Assembly: GCF_000425425.1 (NCBI RefSeq) | Contig: NZ_AUDK01000001.1 | Span: forward strand, 124,001-188,000 | Direction of reading: 5' to 3' | Source of the DNA: Flavobacterium daejeonense DSM 17708 | GTDB lineage: Bacteria; Bacteroidota; Bacteroidia; Flavobacteriales; Flavobacteriaceae | Length of the DNA stretch: 64,000 bases | In this document: piece by piece, positions 28,658 to 37,437 of the stretch | Layout: every line of letters starts with the position of its first letter | Position numbering within the stretch: the first letter of the stretch is position 1 | The notes under the pieces: generated by a model | The model's input: the letters and a program-made list of their open reading frames with translations, nothing else | What the model was told of the DNA's origin: nothing | Database searches by the model: none | Position numbers and translations under genes: made by a program

Positions 28658-29458
28658 ATGACTAAAAAAAGCAGTATTAAAGTTGAAGAAGTAAACGCTC
28701 ACATTGTTAACTGGCTCAAATCATACGCAGAAACCACAAAAGTAAATGGTTTTGTAGTGGGAATTTCCGGAGGTGTAGATTCGGCTGTAACCTCAACTTT
28801 ATGTGCTCAAACCGGACTTCAGGTTTTATGCGTTGAAATGCCCATTCACCAACACAAAAGCCATGTTAGCCGTGCTAAAGAACATATTGAACAATTAAAA
28901 AAACGTTTCCCAAACGTTAGCAGTATTCAAAGTGATTTAACGGCTGTTTTTGAAGCTTTCAAAAAAGAAGTTCCTACAAACTTTGAAGAACACAAACTCA
29001 ACCTAACTCTTGCCAACTCACGCGCCCGTTTAAGAATGACAACCTTATATTACTATGCAGGAGTTCACAGCCTTTTGGTTGCCGGTACCGGAAATAAAGT
29101 AGAAGATTTCGGAGTTGGTTTCTATACTAAATACGGCGATGGCGGTGTCGATTTAAGTCCAATTGCCGATTTAATGAAATCGGACGTATTTGCTCTGGCT
29201 GCTTATTTAAAAGTCCCTGAATCTATTTTGACGGCTCAGCCATCCGACGGTTTGTTTGGAGATGAAAAAACAGACGAACAACAATTAGGTGCAAGTTACG
29301 ACGAATTAGAATGGGCTATGATGGAAGACCAAAACAACAGTCCTTCAGATAATTATACCGAAAGAGAAAAAGAGGTGTTTAAAATCTACAAAAAACTCAA
29401 CACCATCAACCAACACAAGATGAATCCAATACCTGTTTGTGTAATTAATCGGAATTAA
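28658..29458 (+). CDS. nadE: NH3-dependent NAD+ synthetase
   Basis: Catalyses the last step of NAD synthesis, deamido-NAD to NAD with ATP and ammonia. The ATP pyrophosphatase P-loop reads GFVVGISGGVDSA, and the ribose/phosphate region GTGNKVEDFGVGFYTKYGDGGVDL is present (family motif, seen in two stretches). The glutaminase domain is absent, so free ammonia is the nitrogen donor. I use the ATG at 28658 (MTKKSSIKVEEV, 266 residues); an in-frame ATG at 28616 would add 14 residues. The gene is monocistronic as far as I see. Confidence 0.94.
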   Translation: MTKKSSIKVEEVNAHIVNWLKSYAETTKVNGFVVGISGGVDSAVTSTLCAQTGLQVLCVEMPIHQHKSHVSRAKEHIEQLKKRFPNVSSIQSDLTAVFEAFKKEVPTNFEEHKLNLTLANSRARLRMTTLYYYAGVHSLLVAGTGNKVEDFGVGFYTKYGDGGVDLSPIADLMKSDVFALAAYLKVPESILTAQPSDGLFGDEKTDEQQLGASYDELEWAMMEDQNNSPSDNYTEREKEVFKIYKKLNTINQHKMNPIPVCVINRN

Positions 29459-29556
29459 TACGATTTTATCCATTAAAAATAAAATTATTCCATTTTTTTT
29501 CCTAATTTTATACATACAATTCATATAAAAAAAAACAACCCTAAAAAATAAAAATC

Positions 29557-30186
29557 ATGATTAAAGTTTGTCTGGCCGATAATTTTCCGGTAGTGCATTT
29601 CGGAGTAAAATCTTACTTCAAAGACCATTCTGAAATCTCAATTTCTGCCAATGTTGGTAGTTTTTCGATGATTCGGGATATTCTTTCAACAAAAGAAATT
29701 GACGTCTTAATTTTAGACTTAGAATTGGAGGGACTCTCCAGTATTTTTGAAGTAAAATCGCTTTTAAAGGATTTTCCAAAAACCAAAATTATTATTTTCA
29801 GTGGTCTATCTGAACAAATTTATGCACCAAACGCTATCAAAGCAGGTGTTGCCGGATATGTACACAAAAAAGAAAAATTGGAAACTTTAGGACAATCTAT
29901 AGTCAAAGTTCATCAAGGTAAAATTATCATGAACGAAACGGTTAAGAAAAACCTGGCTTTAATAGCGAAACAAAGCAAAAGCGAACGTCTATACCGTAAA
30001 CTTTCTAACCGTGAGGTAGAGGTTTTACGTTATTTAAGCGGAGGAAAGAAAAACCACGAGATTGCTGAAATCTTAGGTCTTAACGAAAAAACAATTAGTA
30101 CTTACAAACTACGTTTATTAACTAAATTAAACGTAACTAACTTAGTTGACTTAGTAAATAAGGCTAAAAGTTTAGAGATTGTTTAA
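29557..30186 (+). CDS. NarL/FixJ-type response regulator, no partner kinase nearby
   Basis: A 209-residue two-domain regulator. The receiver domain starts with the acidic pair in CLADN and has the phospho-acceptor Asp54 in VLILDLELEG, and Lys in HKKE. The LuxR-type helix-turn-helix follows (about 145-205), with LSNREVEVLRYLSGG and ISTYKLRLLTKL. No histidine kinase is encoded next to it, so it is an orphan here and its signal and targets are unknown. It converges with dnaG; only one base separates the stop codons, so the two 3' ends must overlap in transcription. Confidence 0.92.
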   Translation: MIKVCLADNFPVVHFGVKSYFKDHSEISISANVGSFSMIRDILSTKEIDVLILDLELEGLSSIFEVKSLLKDFPKTKIIIFSGLSEQIYAPNAIKAGVAGYVHKKEKLETLGQSIVKVHQGKIIMNETVKKNLALIAKQSKSERLYRKLSNREVEVLRYLSGGKKNHEIAEILGLNEKTISTYKLRLLTKLNVTNLVDLVNKAKSLEIV

Positions 30187-30187
30187 T

Positions 30188-32242
30188 CTAAAAACGAGAC
30201 ATAACTCGACCGAGTTTTTTTGAAAAAGCACGAGTCAATTCGTTATAGTCTCTAATCATCATTAAAGACTCCATATTATCCTGATCAGGTGATATGGAGT
30301 TTTTTAATTCCTCTATAATTCGCCCAACCAGATACCATCGCATCGTTAAAATAGTTTCGGAAACATTTTGAGCTACGGTTTCCTGCTTTGTCTTAGGAAA
30401 AATATTTTGACCTTCCCAATTGTGCATGACCAAACGTTCATCTTCCATCAAAATATCGGTTACTTCCTGCGCATATTCAGAAGGTAATTGCATTAAATAG
30501 TGCTCCAAACTGAATTTTTCATTTTGAAGGTAATAATTAATCAAATCGTTAAAAATCCCACGAAACATCGGATTAGCTAATTCGACTTCATCTTCCTGCA
30601 AACTCAGATAGATACGTTGAAAAACTTTATAGGATTTCATATGGCTCACATTTACAATTTCGCCATCCTCATTGGTCTTCATTAAAATATCTTCAAACTC
30701 TTCCGTTTTATCTCCGTACAAAAGTAAAATCTCAATTATTTTTCGCTCTAAGCGATACAAGACATCTACTTTTTCCGAAGGCTCACTGGAATATCCCGGT
30801 TCTCCCGGATAATCCTCTGGTGGCCCGGTTCTGGGATCTTCCGGATCTCCTCCAGAAAAACCTGTATTTGCAGGGTTTTGGTTTCTATGGACTTGAAATG
30901 GTCTCAGCTCCTGCTTTTGCTTTTTAGCAACTTCGGCAATATCTTTTTGAATGAGCTGCGCCAAAGTACTAATAAGCACCTGCTCCGAAATATCCATGAT
31001 TCGGGAACACTCCTGAATATAAACTTCGCGTTGAATACGATCCGGAATTTTAGAAATACTTCCTACCATATCGCGAATTAAGTCAGCTTTTTTGATAGGA
31101 TCGTTCTTGGCCTCATCCATCAAAAGGGAAGCTTTGAACTGAATAAAATCCTTCGCATTCGTTTCTAAATAGGCAACTAAGTCATCATAAGGTGTTTTTT
31201 TGGCAAAACTGTCCGGATCTTCTCCATCGGGAAAAGCACAAACTTTAACATTCATTCCTTCTTCCAAAATCAAATCGATTCCTCGGATAGAAGCGCGAAG
31301 TCCGGCTGCATCACCATCAAAAAGCACCGTGATATTTCGAGTCAATCGGTTTATCAATCGAATCTGATCCGGCGTCAATGCAGTTCCTGAAGAAGCCACA
31401 ACATTCTCTATTCCAGCCTGATTAAACTGAATCACATCGGTATAACCTTCCACTAAAAAACAGTTATTCAGCTTAGCAATAGACTGCTTTGCCTGAAAAA
31501 TTCCGTATAAAACCTTACTCTTATGATAAATTTCACTCTCCGGCGAATTCAGATATTTTGCAGCTTTTTTATCATTCGTTAAAATTCGGCCACCAAAACC
31601 TAAAATTCGCCCTGACATACTCTGAATCGGGAACATCACCCTACCTTTGAAGCGGTCAAAAGGTCTGTCTTCTCTTGGAATTGTCAATCCGGTACTTTCC
31701 AAAAATTCGAGTTTATACCCTTTGCCCAAAGCCTCTTTCGTCAAAGCATCCCATGTTTCAGGTGAATATCCTAAACTGAATTTTTTAATCGTTTCGGTAG
31801 TAAATCCTCTTTCTTTAAAATACGAAAGTCCGATAGCTTGTCCTTCTTCGGTATTAAGAAGCGTTTTATGAAAATAATCTTTTGCAAATTCAGAAACCAA
31901 ATACATACTTTCCCGCGCATCCATATTGGCTTTTTCGGCATCCGTTTGTTCGGTTTCTTCAATTTCGATATTATATTTTTTAGCCAGATACCGAATGGCC
32001 TCAGGATAGGTAAAATGCGAGTGTTCCATCAAAAAAGCTACCGCATTACCTCCTTTTCCCGAGCTAAAATCCTTCCAGATTCCTTTTGCAGGCGATACCA
32101 TAAACGATGGCGATCGCTCATCAGAAAACGGACTCAGCCCTTTGAAATTACTTCCTGCACGTTTTAACTGTACAAAATCACCAATAACTTCCTCAACTCG
32201 GGCAGTTTCGAAAACAGTATCTATGGTAGCTTTTGAAATCAA
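30188..32242 (-). CDS. dnaG: DNA primase DnaG with degenerate zinc-finger domain
   Basis: Makes RNA primers at the replication fork. The TOPRIM core is intact (VEGYTDVIQFNQAG and the DGDAAG metal site), and the C-terminal region (about 480-684) should bind the replicative helicase. The N-terminal zinc-binding domain keeps its fold-defining residues (KGLSPFSDERSPSF, IWKDFSSGKGG) but has lost every metal ligand: Ser37, Ser40, Asp58 and Ser61 stand where Cys, His, Cys, Cys are expected. The start is TTG; the protein start matches the family as I know it. 684 residues. A TATCTTTG box lies 27 bases upstream. Confidence 0.95.
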   Translation of the reverse strand: MISKATIDTVFETARVEEVIGDFVQLKRAGSNFKGLSPFSDERSPSFMVSPAKGIWKDFSSGKGGNAVAFLMEHSHFTYPEAIRYLAKKYNIEIEETEQTDAEKANMDARESMYLVSEFAKDYFHKTLLNTEEGQAIGLSYFKERGFTTETIKKFSLGYSPETWDALTKEALGKGYKLEFLESTGLTIPREDRPFDRFKGRVMFPIQSMSGRILGFGGRILTNDKKAAKYLNSPESEIYHKSKVLYGIFQAKQSIAKLNNCFLVEGYTDVIQFNQAGIENVVASSGTALTPDQIRLINRLTRNITVLFDGDAAGLRASIRGIDLILEEGMNVKVCAFPDGEDPDSFAKKTPYDDLVAYLETNAKDFIQFKASLLMDEAKNDPIKKADLIRDMVGSISKIPDRIQREVYIQECSRIMDISEQVLISTLAQLIQKDIAEVAKKQKQELRPFQVHRNQNPANTGFSGGDPEDPRTGPPEDYPGEPGYSSEPSEKVDVLYRLERKIIEILLLYGDKTEEFEDILMKTNEDGEIVNVSHMKSYKVFQRIYLSLQEDEVELANPMFRGIFNDLINYYLQNEKFSLEHYLMQLPSEYAQEVTDILMEDERLVMHNWEGQNIFPKTKQETVAQNVSETILTMRWYLVGRIIEELKNSISPDQDNMESLMMIRDYNELTRAFSKKLGRVMSRF

Positions 32243-32268
32243 TTTTTTAAAGATAAAGTTGGAAAGGT

Positions 32269-32276
32269 CAAAGATA
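32269..32276 (-). promoter_or_regulatory. dnaG promoter -7 box
   Basis: TATCTTTG on the minus strand matches TAnnTTTG, with a TTG 18 bases further upstream as a possible -33 element. It supports the TTG start of dnaG about 20 bases downstream of the predicted transcription start. Confidence 0.55.
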
Positions 32277-32307
32277 CAATATCAATGGCAATGCCAATAG
32301 CATTTTT

Positions 32308-32324
32308 CAATTTCAATTTCAAAA
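32308..32324. repeat. Left copy of 17-nt inverted repeat around the sigma/anti-sigma trio
   Basis: CAATTTCAATTTCAAAA. Its exact reverse complement lies at 35324-35340, just outside the sigma gene. It is low-complexity sequence, so chance cannot be excluded, but the placement at both edges of the three-gene block is striking. Confidence 0.5.
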
Positions 32325-32331
32325 AACAACA

Positions 32332-33924
32332 TCAATTAAAATCAAATCGCAACCCTAAAGAGACATTATTTTGCTTTACCACATTATCTCTAAACAAAGG
32401 ATTTAAATCGTATTTCAAATATAAACTGGTTGCTTTATAACCAACATAAGTACTTAAACCGCAGATAAAATTATTAACATTAAAATCACCTCGTGTTTTT
32501 TCAACAGTATAATCTCCATCTAAATTATACTTAAGAATTTGTTTAGACTTTAAATTGACTCCAAAAAAACCACCTAAACCTAACCTAAAACTATCATGTG
32601 ATTTAAAATACGTTTTATCGTTTTTAGTTGTTGGTTCAGTGAAATCAAACTCCAAATGCAATGGCACCACTAAGTTTACATTTCTAAAACGGGAATCTTT
32701 TACAGCAACCGGATGAACAATAAGATCCGTTTGATTCCCATTAACCTCAAAAGAACGATTATCTGTTGGTTTTAAATCATTGTACATTAAAGACAAACCG
32801 TATTTGGCATGTAATAAATTGTCATTTTTAAATATTCGAGTATTGTAAGTCAAGCCCCATTCGTAAAACCGAGATTGCGCATATTTAAAATCAGAATTAG
32901 CAACAGAACCATTTGTTACTAAATTATTGGCTCCTGTGGTAAAAACAATCTGACTTGTTGTTCTTTTTATATGACGTTTTAACTTATCTTCTTCTCCATT
33001 GTAAACTTTCATTGAAGCAATATTAATCTCTCTACTGTTATCAAAAGAGCCATTATTACTTCCTAAAATTAATGTACCACCTTTCTTTTTCGAATCAACT
33101 TCTTCACCTAGCTTTCCATCAACTTTATCCTGAACTAATTGATTTAGCTTTTCTTGCTCAACAGCTACTCTTGTTTCAATACTATCCGCATGCACCTTAG
33201 CTTTTTTTAATTTAAGCTCTTCCGCTTCTTCTTTAGAAATCATTCCTTTCTCTACTTCTGTATCTAGCTCATTTACTTCAGTTTTTAAAGCATTCTTTTC
33301 ATAGTCTGTTATCATTTTAATTCGATCAGCTATTGCTTTTGCTCTTTTTTCAAATGGAATTACTCTATGCTCTCTTCCTTTAGTCAAACCCGTTTCAGGA
33401 ACAATATCATCAACAATTTCGAGCTTTACATCTTTAAACCAAATCTGACCTGTTCCATCTAATAAAACCCCATAAGAAATTGATGCAGATTCTGCTGGAA
33501 CAAATAAAACAATTTCATATTTTTTCCAATCCTTTGTTCCTTTAATAGGTCTTTTTTGCATATTATCAAAAGCGAGAACAGCCGTAGTATAATGATCTAC
33601 TCGCATCCAAAGTCCAGCCCAGGATTTTACGTTTTCACTTTTTACATAAGCAGTCATTTTAACTGTTTTACCTAAATATAATTCAGACTTGATTGTATTC
33701 ATAAGGGTACCAAAACCACTAATTTTACTTTCAATCGATTTGATCTTTAAAATATTTTGATTTCTAAACTCAGCCGTTTTATCAGGTCCCATTTCATAAC
33801 TATTAGGCATAGACCCTCTGTTATACCATTCTGACGTATTTTTTATTGAATCTAATTTTTGTGCGTTTAATTTGGTTATCATAGCAACCAATACTATTAT
33901 TGAAAACAATATTATTTTTTTCAT
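32332..33924 (-). CDS. Secreted protein with carbohydrate-binding-like N-domain, coiled coil and beta-rich C-domain
   Basis: I do not recognise this 530-residue protein as a whole. A Sec signal ends near KLNAQ. Residues about 25-175 resemble the jelly-roll module found in Bacteroidota proteins next to AraC-effector domains (AGLWMRVD, LAFDNMQKRPIKGT, DWKKYE). Residues about 190-270 are charged and helical, a likely coiled coil. The last ~230 residues alternate hydrophobic and polar with many aromatic and Asn residues and end in LGLRFDFN, which looks like an outer-membrane beta-barrel. It is the last gene of an operon with an ECF sigma and an anti-sigma-like gene, so it may be their regulated or sensing partner. 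Confidence 0.6.
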   Translation of the reverse strand: MKKIILFSIIVLVAMITKLNAQKLDSIKNTSEWYNRGSMPNSYEMGPDKTAEFRNQNILKIKSIESKISGFGTLMNTIKSELYLGKTVKMTAYVKSENVKSWAGLWMRVDHYTTAVLAFDNMQKRPIKGTKDWKKYEIVLFVPAESASISYGVLLDGTGQIWFKDVKLEIVDDIVPETGLTKGREHRVIPFEKRAKAIADRIKMITDYEKNALKTEVNELDTEVEKGMISKEEAEELKLKKAKVHADSIETRVAVEQEKLNQLVQDKVDGKLGEEVDSKKKGGTLILGSNNGSFDNSREINIASMKVYNGEEDKLKRHIKRTTSQIVFTTGANNLVTNGSVANSDFKYAQSRFYEWGLTYNTRIFKNDNLLHAKYGLSLMYNDLKPTDNRSFEVNGNQTDLIVHPVAVKDSRFRNVNLVVPLHLEFDFTEPTTKNDKTYFKSHDSFRLGLGGFFGVNLKSKQILKYNLDGDYTVEKTRGDFNVNNFICGLSTYVGYKATSLYLKYDLNPLFRDNVVKQNNVSLGLRFDFN

Positions 33925-33955
33925 AATCTCCTATTATTTGATTGACAATTGATTT

Positions 33956-34639
33956 TTATTCCTCGTAATTTCTATTGGCCAGAACTGTTTTTATAGTCTT
34001 AAATTTTTTATTAAACCTGTCCAATGCAGATTCTTTAAAAGACTGATTCAATTCATTTTCAGCATTTGACAATAAAAGCTGTGGATTTACAGAAACTGTT
34101 TTAGTCGTATTTTTAATAGTTTCATCAGTAGATTCAAATTTTGTATTACTGATTTCTGCTAATAATTTTTCCGCCGAAACGTATCTATTCTTAACTGTTG
34201 ATTGATAATTTTCTTTTTCAGATAAAACAACACTTACTTCATTGTCCGCTTTTTCTTTGATTATAACTTTAGCATCTAAATTCATCGTTTTTTCAGATTG
34301 TTCTTTTAGTTTACTTTGAACAACAGCCTTATTTGCTTTTATTGGCAGAACAATTTCATTAATATTTTTTTCTTCTTTCAGAATATCAACCTCAATTTTT
34401 GGCTTTACAACTATTGGATTTTCTTTATGAACTTTTAAATTTTCAACATTTAAGAAAACAGTGCAAAACAACGAAACACCAACAAAACTAGCAGCCACAT
34501 ACAACCAAGGGAATTTAGCTTCTGGTTTTTCCGCTTCCAAAAGCATGGCATCCAGTTTTTCCCAAGCTATTTCCGAAGGTTTGATTTCACGGGAATTTAA
34601 TTGTTCCCTGAACTGCTTTTCTAATTTATTCGGTTCCAT
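33956..34639 (-). CDS. Anti-sigma-factor-like single-pass membrane protein
   Basis: 227 residues: a cytoplasmic N-terminus of about 44 residues (EKQFREQLNSREIKPSEIAWEKLDA, read as two helices), one membrane helix (about 45-64, WLYVAASFVGVSLFCTVFL) and a Lys/Glu/Asn-rich periplasmic part with no known domain. This is the layout of anti-sigma factors, and the gene overlaps the 3' end of an ECF sigma gene by 14 bases. The call rests on topology and context; no sequence motif proves it. A surface-protein gene follows 31 bases downstream. Confidence 0.65.
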   Translation of the reverse strand: MEPNKLEKQFREQLNSREIKPSEIAWEKLDAMLLEAEKPEAKFPWLYVAASFVGVSLFCTVFLNVENLKVHKENPIVVKPKIEVDILKEEKNINEIVLPIKANKAVVQSKLKEQSEKTMNLDAKVIIKEKADNEVSVVLSEKENYQSTVKNRYVSAEKLLAEISNTKFESTDETIKNTTKTVSVNPQLLLSNAENELNQSFKESALDRFNKKFKTIKTVLANRNYEE

Positions 34640-35195
34640 ACTCGTAATTCTTTAGGGTTGTAATCTGCTTTTGCAAAAGCTTTCTGGCATGCGATAATTG
34701 CGATTTTGAAGTTCCTTCATTAATTTGTAACATCTTGGCAATTTCCTGATGTTTATAACCTTCAATAGCATACAAGTTGAAAACAAGCTTGTAACCATCC
34801 GGCAAACTGTCAATCAAAAACTGAATATCAGCTACCGAAAATTGACTTTCAATAAAATCAAAACTTTCCTCATCGCGTCCAATGACGAAATCATCTTCGA
34901 TATACTTCAATTTTTTATGAACCCTGATAAATGAAATACATTCGTTTACCATAATTCGCCTGATCCAGCCTTCAAAACTTCCTTTGTGTTGAAAATTCTT
35001 CAAATTAGTAAACACTTTCATAAAAGCGGTAATCATGATATCTTCGGCCTGATGAATGTCTTTTATGTATTGTCGGCAAACGGATAACATTTTTGGAGAA
35101 AATCTGGAATAAATCTGCTGTTGTGCTGATCGATTATTTTCGACTGCTAACCGGATTATTTCTTTTTCCTCCTGATGTAAGTGGATTACTTTCAA
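34626..35195 (-). CDS. ECF-family RNA polymerase sigma factor
   Basis: 189-residue extracytoplasmic-function sigma factor. Region 2 (about 20-90) has the core-binding and -10 reading segment DIMITAFMKVFTNLKNF followed by FEGWIRRIMVNE. Region 4 (about 125-180) is a helix-turn-helix with LPDGYKLVFNLYAIEGYKHQEIAKML and GTSKSQLSHAR. It heads a three-gene operon with an anti-sigma-like membrane protein and a secreted protein. The start codon is TTG; the frame has no ATG before region 2, and MKVIHLHQEEKE is a sensible N-terminus. Confidence 0.9.
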   Translation of the reverse strand: MKVIHLHQEEKEIIRLAVENNRSAQQQIYSRFSPKMLSVCRQYIKDIHQAEDIMITAFMKVFTNLKNFQHKGSFEGWIRRIMVNECISFIRVHKKLKYIEDDFVIGRDEESFDFIESQFSVADIQFLIDSLPDGYKLVFNLYAIEGYKHQEIAKMLQINEGTSKSQLSHARKLLQKQITTLKNYEYGTE

Positions 35196-35323
35196 TTTTT
35201 ATAAAGTGTTTCTATTAGCATAGACGATTTATAATATGAAAAGGTTGCATGAGGAAGAAAAAAATCAATAAAAATGGCAATAGTAATGACAATTTACAAT
35301 TGCAATTGAAAAAATTAATAAGC

Positions 35324-35340
35324 TTTTGAAATTGAAATTG
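35324..35340. repeat. Right copy of 17-nt inverted repeat around the sigma/anti-sigma trio
   Basis: TTTTGAAATTGAAATTG, the exact reverse complement of 32308-32324. It lies between the sigma gene start and the polyprenyl synthase stop. A TGGCAAT word also sits near both copies, in the same orientation (32286-32292 and about 35275). Confidence 0.5.
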
Positions 35341-35347
35341 TTATTAC

Positions 35348-36325
35348 TTATTTCTTTCTTTCAATCACGTAGTTCACCATGATGGTCAAGGCCGTTTTAA
35401 AATCAGAATCGGGGTAACACTCTAATAACTGTAAGGCTTCCTGCTGAAATTCGACCATTTTTTGTTCGGCATAAGCTAAACCGTTATTATTTTTCACAAA
35501 AGCAATCACTTCTTTAACGCGTTTTTTGTCTTTATTGTGATTTTTAATCGAATTGATTAACCAGGATTTTTCTTTTGGTGAGCAATGATTGAGAACATAA
35601 ATCAGCGGCAGCGTCATTTTTTGTTCTTTGATGTCGATTCCGGTTGGTTTCCCAATCGCATCATCGGTATAATCAAACAAATCGTCTTTGATTTGGAAAG
35701 CCATTCCAATCAATTCTCCAAACTTTCGCATATTCTCCACCTGCGCTACATCTTCCGAAACCGATTTGGCTCCCAAAGCGCAACAGGCAGCAATAAGTGT
35801 AGCGGTTTTTTTTCGGATAATTTCGTAATAAACGGATTCTGTGATGTCCAATCTTCTGGCTTTTTCGATCTGCAATAATTCGCCTTCGCTCATTTCGCGC
35901 ACAGCGACAGAAATAATTTGAAGTAAATCAAAATCGCCGTTATCAATAGAAAGTAACAAACCTTTGGACAACAAATAATCACCAACTAAAACAGCAATCT
36001 TGTTTTTCCACAAAGCATTTATAGAAAAAAATCCGCGACGACGATTACTATCATCCACCACATCGTCATGCACCAAAGTAGCCGTATGAATCAATTCAAT
36101 AACCGAAGCACCACGATAAGTTCGCTCATTAACCGTTCCACCGGAAATCATCTTAGCCGTAAGAAACACAAACATCGGTCGCATTTGTTTTCCTTTACGA
36201 TTGACAATGTAATAAGTAATTCGGTTTAACAACGCCACTTGTGAAGACATCGATTCATAGAACTTTTTTTCAAAAAGTTCCATTTCCTTGAATATGGGCT
36301 GTTTTATTTGAGAAGTAACATTCAT
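35348..36325 (-). CDS. Trans-polyprenyl diphosphate synthase (menaquinone side chain type)
   Basis: Chain-elongating isoprenyl diphosphate synthase of 325 residues. The first Asp-rich motif is LVHDDVVDDSNRRRG (DDxxD), the second QIKDDLFDYT, with GKPTGIDIKEQKMTLP after it. Small residues before the first motif suggest a long product, likely the hexa- or heptaprenyl tail of menaquinone, but chain length is inferred. A TATCTTTG box sits 9 bases upstream of the ATG, so the mRNA may be nearly leaderless. Gene symbols ispB/hepT would both be guesses. Confidence 0.93.
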   Translation of the reverse strand: MNVTSQIKQPIFKEMELFEKKFYESMSSQVALLNRITYYIVNRKGKQMRPMFVFLTAKMISGGTVNERTYRGASVIELIHTATLVHDDVVDDSNRRRGFFSINALWKNKIAVLVGDYLLSKGLLLSIDNGDFDLLQIISVAVREMSEGELLQIEKARRLDITESVYYEIIRKKTATLIAACCALGAKSVSEDVAQVENMRKFGELIGMAFQIKDDLFDYTDDAIGKPTGIDIKEQKMTLPLIYVLNHCSPKEKSWLINSIKNHNKDKKRVKEVIAFVKNNNGLAYAEQKMVEFQQEALQLLECYPDSDFKTALTIMVNYVIERKK

Positions 36326-36333
36326 TTGGTTTT

Positions 36334-36341
36334 CAAAGATA
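36334..36341 (-). promoter_or_regulatory. Promoter -7 box of polyprenyl synthase gene
   Basis: TATCTTTG on the minus strand matches TAnnTTTG. Only 8 bases separate it from the ATG, so transcription would start within a few bases of the start codon. Confidence 0.55.
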
Positions 36342-36503
36342 CTATTTTATATAAAAAAGACATTCTTTTTTTAAAACTCTTAGTATTATTATCAATAGAT
36401 TTATACTATAAAACTAAAAATTGCGTTTAATGTAAAAAAAATTGGCTCATTAAACCAATAAAAGATTTTAATGTCTTACCTAAAACCAAAAAACCGAAGC
36501 ATT

Positions 36504-37355
36504 ATGAAAACAAAATTTTTAATAATTGGATTTTTTGCCGCTCTCACTTTTTTCAGTTGTAGTTCTAATGACACTACTGCCGACAGCACCGCCGTTTCTT
36601 CCAATGATGTAGCCTTAACGGCAAAAATTGACAGCTCGTTAGAAGACATTGACGCCATTACCGAAGATCAGTTTAGTGCTCAACAAAGCCTCACAACCCG
36701 AATTGACGGTTACCGAAAAAGCATTTTACCAAGTTGTGCTACCATTACCACAGTGTTAACCGATAATGTATGGACTCGAACCATCGATTTTGGAGCAGAA
36801 GGTTGTACGCTGGCAAACGGAAATACCATCAAAGGAAAAATCAGTATCAGTTTCACCAATGATTTCAGTACCAATACTCTCGCAATCAATACTACTTTTG
36901 AAGGATTTTATCATAACGGCAAACTTATCCAAGGAAGTAAAAGCATCACTTACACCAAAGAATCTACTGCTTTACAGGAAGAAATCCATCCGGTGTTAAG
37001 CCATACCATCGATCTTTCTATCACTTTTGACGACGGAAAAACGTATGAAATAGCAGGTAACCGAATTCGTGAAATGGTTGAAGGCTACAGTACTCCTTTA
37101 GAATGGAACGACAATATTTTTATGATTTCAGGAGACAGCAGCATCACTAAAAAAGACGGAACGGTAATTACTTGTGAAATCACTAATCCGTTGCGCTACG
37201 AAATGAGTTGTAATTCGCCATTTCCGGTTGCCGGAACCAAAATAATCACAAAGAATGATACTACAGCCACTTTAGATTTTGGAACCGGAGAATGTAATAA
37301 TCTGGCATCGCTTACTCTTGATGGTGTGACTACCGAAATTACCTTAAAAAAATAA
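36504..37355 (+). CDS. Lipoprotein of unknown function
   Basis: 283 residues with a clear lipoprotein signal (LTFFSC, Cys19), then a Ser/Thr/Asp-rich linker. The remainder is beta-rich with several Cys (SCATITT, GAEGCTLANG, CEITNPLRYEMSCNSPFPVAGTK in pieces) that may form disulphides. I do not recognise the family, and no enzyme motif is visible. The frame is open from 36471, but the ATG at 36504 gives the signal peptide directly. Monocistronic, with a very strong terminator 15 bases after the stop. Confidence 0.75.
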   Translation: MKTKFLIIGFFAALTFFSCSSNDTTADSTAVSSNDVALTAKIDSSLEDIDAITEDQFSAQQSLTTRIDGYRKSILPSCATITTVLTDNVWTRTIDFGAEGCTLANGNTIKGKISISFTNDFSTNTLAINTTFEGFYHNGKLIQGSKSITYTKESTALQEEIHPVLSHTIDLSITFDDGKTYEIAGNRIREMVEGYSTPLEWNDNIFMISGDSSITKKDGTVITCEITNPLRYEMSCNSPFPVAGTKIITKNDTTATLDFGTGECNNLASLTLDGVTTEITLKK

Positions 37356-37366
37356 AATCCTAAAAA

Positions 37367-37417
37367 CGAAAAAGCATTCGGTTATTGATAATTTACTTCA
37401 ATAATCGAATGCTTTTT
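37367..37417 (+). terminator. Strong bidirectional terminator between lipoprotein gene and rlmN
   Basis: AAAGCATTCG (37371-37380) pairs with CGAATGC and the following T run (37406 onward), and the stem continues with TTATTGA / TCAATAA across one bulge. It ends in seven T on the plus strand and has an A-rich 5' flank, so it can serve the convergent rlmN gene as well. Confidence 0.9.
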
Positions 37418-37437
37418 TTATTTTATTGCAAAAAAAA

